A DNA stretch of 13,380 bases. Origin: Dehalococcoidales bacterium (GTDB lineage Bacteria > Chloroflexota > Dehalococcoidia > Dehalococcoidales > Fen-1064). The position numbers and the translations under genes were made by a program. Below the pieces are notes generated by a model. It was not told the origin of the DNA, ran no database searches, and saw nothing but the letters and a program-made list of their open reading frames with translations. Of the stretch, positions 6,856 to 12,875 are shown piece after piece (the first letter of the stretch is position 1; every line of letters starts with the position of its first letter). The DNA is taken from contig JAQTOJ010000028.1 of the NCBI GenBank assembly GCA_028713395.1, positions 1-13,380 on the forward strand, written 5' to 3'.

Positions 6856-7045
6856 GGCTGCACCTGTGCGCGTTTATGTATTTCTCGAAGTCGTTTACTT
6901 CCACCCGAACAGTCCCAGGCCCAACGCGAACGGTAGGGATTTCCGCGCCCATCAACCGGTACGCCTGCGTGGTTGAGATATTCAGAATCCGGGCGATATC
7001 CGACGCCTTCAAAAACTGGGGAATATCAGTGATTGGATTGTTCAT
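6848..7045 (-). CDS. Excisionase-like HTH_17 protein
   Basis: 65 residues. The run FLKASDIARILNISTTQAYR is followed by IPTVRVGPGTVRVEVNDFEKYI. This is the MerR-like helix-turn-helix plus wing found in excisionases and small mobile-element regulators. I place the start at the ATG at 7045 (GGGTG upstream); the longer reading from 7066 begins with TTG. It overlaps the RHH gene end by 20 bp. A role in directing the integrase towards excision, or in switching on the downstream replication genes, is usual for this family. Which applies here cannot be told. Confidence 0.85.
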   Translation of the reverse strand: MNNPITDIPQFLKASDIARILNISTTQAYRLMGAEIPTVRVGPGTVRVEVNDFEKYINAHRCSHE

Positions 7046-7244
7046 AAGCAGCACCCAGGCGGCCAATTTTTGAGTATGGAGATCGCAAGAAACCCTTATT
7101 GACCGCGCTTTCGCGGATTGCGTCCCGGATCACCTGGGACATATCCGCTTCCGGTCCTGATTCCTGGGCAAGAAAATCCAGCATTTCCTGTTCGGTAGTG
7201 CTTATTCGAAACGCAATGGTTTTTTTAAAATTTTCCGAGATCAT
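7026..7244 (-). CDS. Ribbon-helix-helix regulator
   Basis: 72 residues, with a strong Shine-Dalgarno (AGGAGA) before the ATG at 7244. KKTIAFRIS at about 7-15 is the DNA-contacting beta strand. It is followed by TTEQEMLDFLAQESG and MSQVIRDAIRE, the two helices of an RHH (CopG/Arc-like) fold. It is the first cistron of the early operon and lies just downstream of the hairpin at 7271-7306, so it is a good candidate autoregulator or DNA partitioning/copy control protein. The C-terminal 25 residues are basic and polar. Confidence 0.82.
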   Translation of the reverse strand: MISENFKKTIAFRISTTEQEMLDFLAQESGPEADMSQVIRDAIRESAVNKGFLRSPYSKIGRLGAAYEQSNH

Positions 7245-7270
7245 AATTTCTCCTGAGGGTTAAATGAAAA

Positions 7271-7306
7271 CGCCTGTCCACTAAGTTTCTCAACTTAGGA
7301 CAGGCG
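7271..7306 (-). promoter_or_regulatory. Strong leader hairpin (attenuator-like) before the RHH gene
   Basis: CGCCTGTCCACTAAGTT (7271-7287) pairs with AACTTAGGACAGGCG (7292-7306) around a TCTC loop, with only a 2-nt bulge. Read on the minus strand, the stem is followed at once by TTTTC, and the RHH Shine-Dalgarno lies about 15 nt further on. It could be an intrinsic terminator acting as an attenuator, or a protein-binding operator. It shares CTTAGGAC and GGCG with arm B of the int leader repeats. Confidence 0.7.
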
Positions 7307-7396
7307 CGGCCTTTCGGCGGGGTCTGGTGTCACATAAGCGCAGCTTTTCAGCGGGGCTTTGATAACAAAGTCATTATTCAGTTGGCAGGTATTCAA
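7295..7396 (-). CDS. Possible 33-residue leader protein (TTG start)
   Basis: An open frame from TTG at 7396-7394 to TAA at 7297-7295 ends with the protein-like stretch APLKSCAYVTPDPAERPRLS. The stop codon lies in the stem of the leader hairpin, so ribosomes translating it would disrupt the hairpin. The Shine-Dalgarno is weak (GGGAT), the start is not ATG, and it overlaps another tiny ORF in a different frame. I treat it as tentative. Confidence 0.3.
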   Translation of the reverse strand: MNTCQLNNDFVIKAPLKSCAYVTPDPAERPRLS

Positions 7397-7442
7397 TTAC
7401 TTTTATCCCGCATAAATATACAAAGAAAATGTCGGCCAACAT
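7374..7442 (-). CDS. Possible 22-residue leader peptide
   Basis: ATG at 7442-7440 with GAGGG seven bases upstream; product MLADIFFVYLCGIKVIEYL plus three residues; TAA at 7376-7374. It would be the first ORF after the predicted early promoter, and its stop overlaps the next tiny ORF. It is hydrophobic and unrecognised. A leader peptide that couples translation to the hairpin downstream is possible. Confidence 0.35.
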   Translation of the reverse strand: MLADIFFVYLCGIKVIEYLPTE

Positions 7443-7479
7443 GTTCGACCCTCTTCGGTTATTGATATGGGATAAACAC

Positions 7480-7508
7480 ATTATCGCACAATGCATAATA
7501 AAATGCAA
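7480..7508 (-). promoter_or_regulatory. Predicted sigma70-like promoter of the early operon
   Basis: On the minus strand there is TTGCAT (7503-7508), a 17-bp spacer and GATAAT (7480-7485). Transcription would start near 7473, about 230 nt before the RHH start codon. The leader would contain the two tiny ORFs and the 7271-7306 hairpin. Hexamers and spacing are good; nothing else in the region looks better. Confidence 0.65.
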
Positions 7509-7527
7509 TACTTTTAGATCAGATATT

Positions 7528-7704
7528 CTATTTTTTAAGATTTCTCATATAACGTGAGTTCAGCATTTCGGCGGCGGTACGCGGAGAAACATTAAGCATT
7601 TCTGCGGCGGTATTACGATCAAGATGCAAATTTGCATCTTGATCTACTGATTTTCTATCTCCGCCATGCTGTAACGTTTCCAACCGACTAGCGACAATAG
7701 CTCT
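7528..7704 (-). pseudogene. Fragment of a ParB-like HTH protein
   Basis: A 58-codon frame with no start codon reads RAIVASRLETLQHGGDRKS, then DQDANLHLDR and TAAEMLNVSPRTAAEMLN, and stops at TAG (7530-7528). The HGGDRKS ... AAEMLNVSPR pattern belongs to the HTH region of ParB/DNA-modification-type proteins of mobile elements. Here it is preceded by an in-frame stop (7705-7707) and truncated after the helix, where the TAAEMLN motif repeats itself. It is a remnant left between the early promoter and the attachment site; no active product is expected. Confidence 0.65.
7617..7644. repeat. 28-bp perfect palindrome
   Basis: Half-site GATCAAGATGCAAA (7617-7630) is followed directly by its exact reverse complement (7631-7644). 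It lies inside the ParB-like fragment, where both strands encode DQDANLHLD in frame. It contains two GATC sites. It could be an operator or simply the inherited coding palindrome of that protein family. Confidence 0.85.
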
Positions 7705-7719
7705 TTATCTGGTGAACGA

Positions 7720-7743
7720 AAAGTTGCAGACAAAGTTGCAGAC
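7720..7743. repeat. Tandem 12-bp repeat AAAGTTGCAGAC (candidate integrase arm sites)
   Basis: AAAGTTGCAGAC occurs at 7720-7731 and again at 7732-7743 without a gap. It lies about 120 bp from the tRNA-derived att core. A pair of GGTTGCACTT repeats lies on the other side of the core inside int. Both share GTTGCA, which fits paired arm-type integrase binding sites. Confidence 0.6.
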
Positions 7744-7770
7744 TTTGAAAATCAACATCTGATAACGTCA

Positions 7771-7853
7771 ATAACATATATACCAATAGTCCCTATCTTT
7801 TACCCCGTCAAGCACAAAAAGGGAAGAATAGGGACTATTGGTAAGGATGTTAT
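7771..7853. repeat. Large inverted repeat next to the attachment site
   Basis: ATAACAT-nnn-TACCAATAGTCCCTAT (7771-7796) has its reverse complement at 7828-7853, with 23 of 26 positions matching and a 31-nt loop that can pair a little further. It ends 12 bp before the tRNA fragment. No U-tract follows on either strand, so a plain terminator is unlikely. An origin, a recombination accessory site or a regulator site is possible. Confidence 0.75.
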
Positions 7854-7865
7854 TAGACTTCTACC

Positions 7866-7911
7866 GACTTCGAATCAGTAGGTTGCGCGTTCGAATCGCG
7901 CCGGGGGCGCC
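7866..7911 (+). other. att: tRNA-Arg(UCG) 3' fragment: attachment core between the two elements
   Basis: The sequence is the 3' part of a tRNA. The anticodon loop CTTCGAA (7868-7874, anticodon TCG) is followed by the 3' anticodon-stem strand TCAGT and variable loop AGGTT. The T-arm is GCGCG-TTCGAAT-CGCGC (7885-7901), and the acceptor strand CGGGGGC and discriminator G end at 7909. The D-arm and 5' half are missing, so it is not a functional tRNA. This is the typical footprint of an integrase that uses a tRNA 3' end as attB, regenerating part of the tRNA at each junction. int ends 44 bp away. Confidence 0.88.
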
Positions 7912-7954
7912 TTAATTTTAAGTTTTTGAGCATAAATACCTTCATATTCGTTAG

Positions 7955-9139
7955 TCATTTGGCAGTTTTGCCTTCGATTTGGATTTTTACCTCTTCCTGC
8001 GGTTGCACTTGGTTGCACTTGGTAAAATCTATCGCGGTTATGGCTGTGATTTCATCCATTAGTTTTGACGCGGATTCCTGGTCATCGGGTATATAGTGAG
8101 CATAAGTTGTAAGTAAAATATCCAGGCTTTGGCCCAGGATTCCCGCAACCCTAACCGCCGGTTCACCGTGTAAAAGCATGATACTTGCGGCCGTGTGTCG
8201 AATATCATGGAATCTTATTTGTGGTAAACCAGCCCGCTTTGTCGCCTGTACAAAATTACGTAAGACGTTCCTTGACTGTAACGGCGTTCCAACACTTGAA
8301 GGAAAAACCAGGTCATAATCATTCCACCGACCCCCGGCGACGGCGGCCATTAGTTGAACGTTCACGGAATGGTTTCGGATGGATTCAATCACACCCTTAC
8401 CCAGGCGGATAACCCTTTTCCCGCGTTCTGTCTTTGGCGGTTGGAAAACAAAACCGCCGCCGCTTGGTTCGTAGACCTGCCGCCGGACATTCAATTTTCC
8501 GGCCTGAAAATCAACATCCTTCCATTGCAGGCCCATGAGTTCCCCTTGTCGCATCCCGGTTGCGAAAGCCAGATGGTAAAATGGATCCCCGCCAACGTTC
8601 AAAAGAAATTGGCTAACCTGGCTTTCATCCCATATTGACATTTCCCTTGTTTCCGGCCTGGGGACTTCCGCCAGGGCTGCCCAATTCTGTGCAACCAATC
8701 CATGCTTTAGCGAGTAATCCAGGAATCCATGTAAGACCGTATGAGTTATTTCAATCGTTCGCTTTCCGATTCCTTCCCCTAATAACTTGTTATAGAAATT
8801 CTGTATCCTGGCGGCGTTCAGGTCTTGCATTTTCAGATTCCCTAAATGCGGAATAATATAAAGTCTCCCGGTCATGGCATATTGCGCACCTGTCGCCGGT
8901 CGGCGGCTCGCTTCTTTCATTTGCAGCCATTCAGGGAATATGTCCTCAACTTTCGTTTTGGAGCTTGCATAAGTCAAACCTTGTTTGACCTGTGTTTTCA
9001 TGCTGTTAAGCCAGTCCTGCGCTTCCCTTTTTGTTGGTCTGACTTTGTTTATCCTCTTCCCCTCTACCGATATTTGTGCCAGCCAGGTTCCATTAGGTTT
9101 ATGAGATAACGATCCTTCGCCTTTCGTTCTGTTTGCCAT
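7955..9139 (-). CDS. int: Tyrosine-type site-specific integrase of element 2
   Basis: 394 residues. Integrates and excises the element at the tRNA-Arg site. An AP2-like arm-binding N-terminus (GSLSHKPNGTWLAQISVEGK) is followed by a SAM-like core-binding domain (about 62-155) and the catalytic domain. Arg197 is in ATGMRQGE, Lys236 in PPKTERGKR, His311 and Arg314 in RFHDIRH, and nucleophile Tyr346 in TTYAHY. At the position usually His in LGHS, this protein has Gln337 (LGQS), a tolerated but uncommon change. The start is the ATG at 9139 with AGAGGTAG upstream. The gene points towards the att core. It has its own promoter and structured leader, so it can be expressed separately from the late operon. 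Confidence 0.97.
   Translation of the reverse strand: MANRTKGEGSLSHKPNGTWLAQISVEGKRINKVRPTKREAQDWLNSMKTQVKQGLTYASSKTKVEDIFPEWLQMKEASRRPATGAQYAMTGRLYIIPHLGNLKMQDLNAARIQNFYNKLLGEGIGKRTIEITHTVLHGFLDYSLKHGLVAQNWAALAEVPRPETREMSIWDESQVSQFLLNVGGDPFYHLAFATGMRQGELMGLQWKDVDFQAGKLNVRRQVYEPSGGGFVFQPPKTERGKRVIRLGKGVIESIRNHSVNVQLMAAVAGGRWNDYDLVFPSSVGTPLQSRNVLRNFVQATKRAGLPQIRFHDIRHTAASIMLLHGEPAVRVAGILGQSLDILLTTYAHYIPDDQESASKLMDEITAITAIDFTKCNQVQPQEEVKIQIEGKTAK
8001..8020. repeat. Tandem 10-bp repeat GGTTGCACTT inside int
   Basis: GGTTGCACTT occurs at 8001-8010 and 8011-8020, within the last codons of int (CNQVQPQ). Because the unit is 10 bp it is read in different frames, so the repeat is conserved as DNA rather than as peptide. 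It is about 90 bp from the att core on the side opposite the AAAGTTGCAGAC pair. Confidence 0.6.
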
Positions 9140-9163
9140 AACTACCTCTTTCGGAAATATAAA

Positions 9164-9270
9164 GTGCTGTGCTCTTGCGTTTTGTCACCGTTTGCTTAGG
9201 ACGAATGGCGTTACCGCAAAAGCACAGCACAATATAGACAAACAAAAAACGCCAAATTCATCCTAAGCAA
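9164..9270 (-). repeat. Interlocked inverted repeats in the int leader (element 2)
   Basis: Identical to 716-822: arms A 9164-9179, B 9192-9212, A' 9215-9230, B' 9248-9270. In this copy the downstream integrase is complete, so this is the copy whose leader function could be tested with an intact gene. Confidence 0.8.
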
Positions 9271-9274
9271 TTTA

Positions 9275-9302
9275 AGTATAGAGCTTTTCCGTAAAAAGTC
9301 AA
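9275..9302 (-). promoter_or_regulatory. Predicted sigma70-like promoter of int (element 2)
   Basis: TTGACT (9297-9302), 16-bp spacer, TATACT (9275-9280) on the minus strand; identical to the element 1 copy. The predicted start is at the edge of arm B'. Confidence 0.65.
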
Positions 9303-9310
9303 GTGAGGTC

Positions 9311-9817
9311 TCAATATCTCAATTCCCCCACAATTGCTAGAGGATTGAAAATATAAGAGCGTATTTCCATTTTAGGCGTGTTTTTGTATATTTCATCACC
9401 CATTGTAAAATCGTAGAAAGGGCGGAATATTTCGGGCATTCCTTCGGGTTTTCCGCCGGACTTTGCAAATATATCAGCGTAAAGCTCTTTTGTCCCGCCC
9501 CATCCGCCGATCCAGAACCCTAAATTCAACGGGTTCGGTTCTGGTTGCAATTCTCTGCCAACGCCCGGAAAAAACATAACTAATTCCGAGTATTCATCAC
9601 GGCATTCAATACACTGCCAGGCAACCGATCTATGAGTATCGACCGCTAACTTGAATTCATCGGTTTCACTGATCCATCCATTTTCACGATCCAAAGCATG
9701 GCCTTCCTCATGGAGGCAATCAGCCGGCATGACGCACGAAATTTCGCCGGTCCATATATTGAAATGAGCGGTTTGCTGCGAAAGCGAGAAAAACAGGAAG
9801 ATCAGAAATTCAATCAT
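9311..9817 (-). CDS. Zincin-like HEXXH protein (element 2 copy)
   Basis: Identical in sequence to the product of 863-1369: hydrophobic N-terminus, HEEGH at 36-40, candidate third ligand E111. It overlaps the fibre-like gene by 4 bp and is followed by the int promoter of element 2. An intact second copy shows no decay in either element. Confidence 0.75.
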   Translation of the reverse strand: MIEFLIFLFFSLSQQTAHFNIWTGEISCVMPADCLHEEGHALDRENGWISETDEFKLAVDTHRSVAWQCIECRDEYSELVMFFPGVGRELQPEPNPLNLGFWIGGWGGTKELYADIFAKSGGKPEGMPEIFRPFYDFTMGDEIYKNTPKMEIRSYIFNPLAIVGELRY

Positions 9818-10275
9818 TCACCTTCCGCTTCCCAGGTTACCGCCGTTGTTCCCGTTGAGTTTCCTGTGAAACAATATACATTGATCGTGAATTGAGAATT
9901 CGACGGATTCCACCAGGTGGCCAGCATAAAAAAGACGCCTGCGTTAACCATGATGTGAGGGGTGTTCGTAAACGCTTCCGGGAATGTGACGACAACGGAA
10001 GATAACTGCTCAGCGTTGTGAGTCACATTAACCGTTCCCTTATATTTTTTGATATTGGCAGCGGTCGGCGTGTAATTCGTCGTTCCTGGCGTAGACCAAT
10101 TCGTCGCGCTTCCTCCCTGCCGCTCTGTAACCAATGTAGGGACGCTCGGCGTCGCCCCCTCAATAGCGAGAATCCTCGTTTCGTGATCTGCCAGATCGTT
10201 TGCAACCGGAATACCGAAATCAGCCGTACTGATTGGCGTTCCTGTCGTGGGTGGTGTAACCGCTGTATATGCCAT
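9814..10275 (-). CDS. H-type-lectin/tail-fibre-like protein (element 2 copy)
   Basis: Identical to the product of 1366-1827. AAGGAG lies upstream of the ATG at 10275. Two identical copies of a putative receptor-binding protein mean that recent exchange has removed any diversity expected for such a protein. Confidence 0.82.
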   Translation of the reverse strand: MAYTAVTPPTTGTPISTADFGIPVANDLADHETRILAIEGATPSVPTLVTERQGGSATNWSTPGTTNYTPTAANIKKYKGTVNVTHNAEQLSSVVVTFPEAFTNTPHIMVNAGVFFMLATWWNPSNSQFTINVYCFTGNSTGTTAVTWEAEGE

Positions 10276-10298
10276 AATATTTTTCTCCTTAATTTATT

Positions 10299-10325
10299 GG
10301 CTTCCCCGCGTGCGGGGGTTATCTG
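10299..10325. repeat. CRISPR-repeat-like hairpin (element 2 copy)
   Basis: Same 27-nt hairpin stretch as 1851-1877, again between the fibre-like and coiled-coil genes. Because both copies lie in the identical block, the second copy is not independent evidence of conservation. Confidence 0.5.
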
Positions 10326-10335
10326 ATTAGTTGAT

Positions 10336-11112
10336 TTATATCTGTTCAAACACTTTTTCTAGCGGAACGATTTTGATAATATTTCCGCGTTCGTCCGTTT
10401 TTACCCGGCCTAATTCCTTGTCAATTGAAAAACTTCTGACCGGCGCGCCGTATTCCGGTTCGTGTCCTTCCAATTGACTATCTACCTCGATCAAAGTATT
10501 TCTAGCGCGTTTGATTCCTTCGATCGCTTCGGCGGCGGCGGCTTCCGCTGCTTCCAATTTCGGAAACGCGCGGCTTTTCTCCGCGTCTCTTTGAGCCTGT
10601 TTTGCCAGGCTGTTCGCCTGCATTCTTCGATCCTGGTCACTTCCCCCAACCATAGACAAAAGGTTAGTAAACACCTCGGCGACGGCCCGCTGTTTATACA
10701 TATCGCCGGACGATTGCGCTTCATCATAAATTCTTTTCAGGCGGTTCATAACCTCCGGGTCATTATTTGATATTCCGCCGGGTGAACCGACAATCTGTTT
10801 AATCAGCATTTCGTTCATTTGCATTTCGCTTGTCAATTTGGCGGCGTCCCACCTTCTAACCTCTTCATGTTTGGCGGCTTCTACCATCTTCAATCTGTAT
10901 TCGGCTTCTGTAATAGCAGCGTTCCATTCGCCCACCGCCCCGGCCAATACCGCCGGCTCGATTTCATTGCGAACCTTTACAATGGAACGCTCGATCTGAC
11001 TGCGTTCCCAGGCAGTCATAATACCTTTATACTGGTTATATTCCTTGAAGCCCTCGTATAATTCTTTCAGCATTTCACGCCAATTTCCTGAATGACTTCT
11101 GTTTGTAAACAT
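10336..11112 (-). CDS. Coiled-coil-rich late protein (element 2 copy)
   Basis: Identical to the product of 1888-2664, with the same AAGGAG site and 2-bp gap to terL. Function not recognised. Confidence 0.8.
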   Translation of the reverse strand: MFTNRSHSGNWREMLKELYEGFKEYNQYKGIMTAWERSQIERSIVKVRNEIEPAVLAGAVGEWNAAITEAEYRLKMVEAAKHEEVRRWDAAKLTSEMQMNEMLIKQIVGSPGGISNNDPEVMNRLKRIYDEAQSSGDMYKQRAVAEVFTNLLSMVGGSDQDRRMQANSLAKQAQRDAEKSRAFPKLEAAEAAAAEAIEGIKRARNTLIEVDSQLEGHEPEYGAPVRSFSIDKELGRVKTDERGNIIKIVPLEKVFEQI

Positions 11113-11114
11113 TT

Positions 11115-12875
11115 TTAATCTCCTTTATTTCTGATTGAATTCCAAAATAGACTAGCGATTGCCTGACCATGCGCCGGGCTGGTGTGGTCTGGTAAATGTA
11201 GCCCTGGCTGACTATCGACAATATACGCCTCTGTTCTTTGATGGGAAGCTAATTCCCTTAAACGGTCGTTTTCATAAACGCCTTCGCTTTCCATTTCTTT
11301 TTGACATGCCTGACAAATTCCCCGCTGCCGTTTTCTGCAATTGCGCCAGGTCACACCTTCCGGGTGTGGAGTCACATAAACCTTCGGCGGTATCTGTTCA
11401 TTTGAAGAGTAGATATAAAAAGGATTGTCAACCGCCGTCGCTTCTTGCGGTACAAACTTTCCGGCCAGCGCCCCCCAGTGAGCCATTGACAGCGCCACCG
11501 CCGCATCTATCTTATGGCTGGTTTTCTCTTTTGCCAGGCGGTAACCCCTGGGACTTTCCACTGCGACCGCGTTCTTTATATGTTCATTCAAGGTTGGATC
11601 GTTATAGTGTCTGATTGTTCGGCCAAGAATCGCGGTATATAGGGCCTGATCGCTCTCAACCCTCCCCGCGTTCTGCGCCAGCTCGATTACCTTTATTCCG
11701 ACTTTCTCCCATTTCAAAATCAGGGAATGCAGCTGATATGGGTCACAAACCACCGCCGCCAGATTCCCGGACGTGTGGAGCCTCATCACTTCCGCGCCGA
11801 TTGTCTCATCCAGGTCTACGGTCGGTTTTCCGAACCTGATACCCGCGATTTTTACCGGCTTCCACACGCGGGATAAAACCACATCGATAAACCCGCCTTC
11901 GATGTATTGGCAACCGATCAAAGAGGTAAGATCATGGCTTGTACTTGCATCCGCACCTAATATGACCTTGCGCTTGTCGCCTTCCTGTAATGGCTTGATA
12001 GCAGGCGAATAACAGGCTGCCCAGGCTTCTGGTGCGATAAAGGCTGATTCGTTACTGGTTCGGGTATTTCCGTGCATCCTGGTGAATGCGTTAGCCCGGA
12101 GGGTCTTTTGTTGCTCCGCATAATAAGCCGCCGCTTCTTTTGGTGTTCCCCGGAAACAACGCTCCCGCGCCTGTTCGCCTTCCATGTGAAAAAGAATCAG
12201 ACCACCGTCAAGGAAAACCGGCCAATCATTATTTATCTGCTCTCCCTGTTTGCCCCGATCAACCAGACCATGCCAGGTGTTTGAGCTTCCTTCAAAACCT
12301 GCATATGAGTCCACTATTCTTAAAGCCGGGAAGCCGTATTTCTTGCCCGGTGGCGGAGTAAGTTCGTCATAAAATCTGACCCCAGCTTCGAATAGAACGC
12401 CCCATAATTCGGTAAAGCTTGCGGTCAGGTGATTCGCGCCAGCAGCCCCCGCACTGTCAACCGCCAGGGCTGTGAGGGTTGAGCCGGTCGGAATGAATAC
12501 CAGTTCTTTACCCGTAACCTTTACATTGGCGGATAAATAACTATTCCGCTTTACCATGTCCGCGACTTCTGAAAATACCCGGCTTGCGGCCTGGTCAAGA
12601 TCGTTACCGGCGGCAAAATGAACACCGGGCAAGGCAAGCCAGCGCCAGGCTGTTAGAACGGCGTTCAATAGGGTTTTACCGGTCTTTTTTACGTTGGATA
12701 TCCCCAGGGTGGAGCAAACATCACGATATTCCCACCAGGCCAATAGAACGGCCTTCTGCCAATCAATTAGGGCGATAGGCTGCCCGTCCTCACCGATCCA
12801 GCCGTAAGGACCTTCACACCAGGCCGCCGGGCCTATGCTCCGCAGACGTTTTGAATAATCGTCAATCTTTGGCAT
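11115..12875 (-). CDS. terL: Terminase large subunit (element 2 copy)
   Basis: Identical to the product of 2667-4427, including Walker A SNVKKTGKT, the three nuclease aspartates and the Cys-containing C-terminal extension. I prefer the ATG at 12875 for the same reason as in element 1; the upstream ATG at 12896 is the alternative. Confidence 0.93.
   Translation of the reverse strand: MPKIDDYSKRLRSIGPAAWCEGPYGWIGEDGQPIALIDWQKAVLLAWWEYRDVCSTLGISNVKKTGKTLLNAVLTAWRWLALPGVHFAAGNDLDQAASRVFSEVADMVKRNSYLSANVKVTGKELVFIPTGSTLTALAVDSAGAAGANHLTASFTELWGVLFEAGVRFYDELTPPPGKKYGFPALRIVDSYAGFEGSSNTWHGLVDRGKQGEQINNDWPVFLDGGLILFHMEGEQARERCFRGTPKEAAAYYAEQQKTLRANAFTRMHGNTRTSNESAFIAPEAWAACYSPAIKPLQEGDKRKVILGADASTSHDLTSLIGCQYIEGGFIDVVLSRVWKPVKIAGIRFGKPTVDLDETIGAEVMRLHTSGNLAAVVCDPYQLHSLILKWEKVGIKVIELAQNAGRVESDQALYTAILGRTIRHYNDPTLNEHIKNAVAVESPRGYRLAKEKTSHKIDAAVALSMAHWGALAGKFVPQEATAVDNPFYIYSSNEQIPPKVYVTPHPEGVTWRNCRKRQRGICQACQKEMESEGVYENDRLRELASHQRTEAYIVDSQPGLHLPDHTSPAHGQAIASLFWNSIRNKGD

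Larger units (their letters stand above)
1..7911 (-). mobile_element. Integrative satellite-like element 1 (left end outside window)
   Basis: This is a one-directional gene set: integrase, zincin-like protein, fibre-like protein, coiled-coil protein, TerL, TerS-like protein, helicase, prim-pol, small protein, excisionase-like HTH and RHH protein. It ends at a tRNA-Arg 3' fragment at 7866-7911. Element 2 starts at that same fragment with its own integrase gene. If the missing integrase end matches element 2, about 0.5-0.6 kb lies outside, giving about 8.4 kb in total. Phage-type functions (terminase, integrase, excisionase) are present, but capsid, portal and tail genes are absent. That points to a phage satellite or a reduced prophage; calling it a satellite is inference. 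Confidence 0.8.

Noticed and set aside
6442..6936. Plus-strand 164-codon frame opposite the prim-pol
   Set aside because: It lies opposite three overlapping, recognisable minus-strand genes; the product shows no domain.
7771..7853. Insertion-sequence terminal inverted repeats
   Set aside because: The arms are only 31 nt apart with no transposase and no target duplication.
7866..7911. A functional tRNA gene
   Set aside because: Only the anticodon loop through acceptor 3' strand is present. The sequence before 7863 cannot supply a D-arm or 5' acceptor strand, and the 3' end is CCT rather than CCA.
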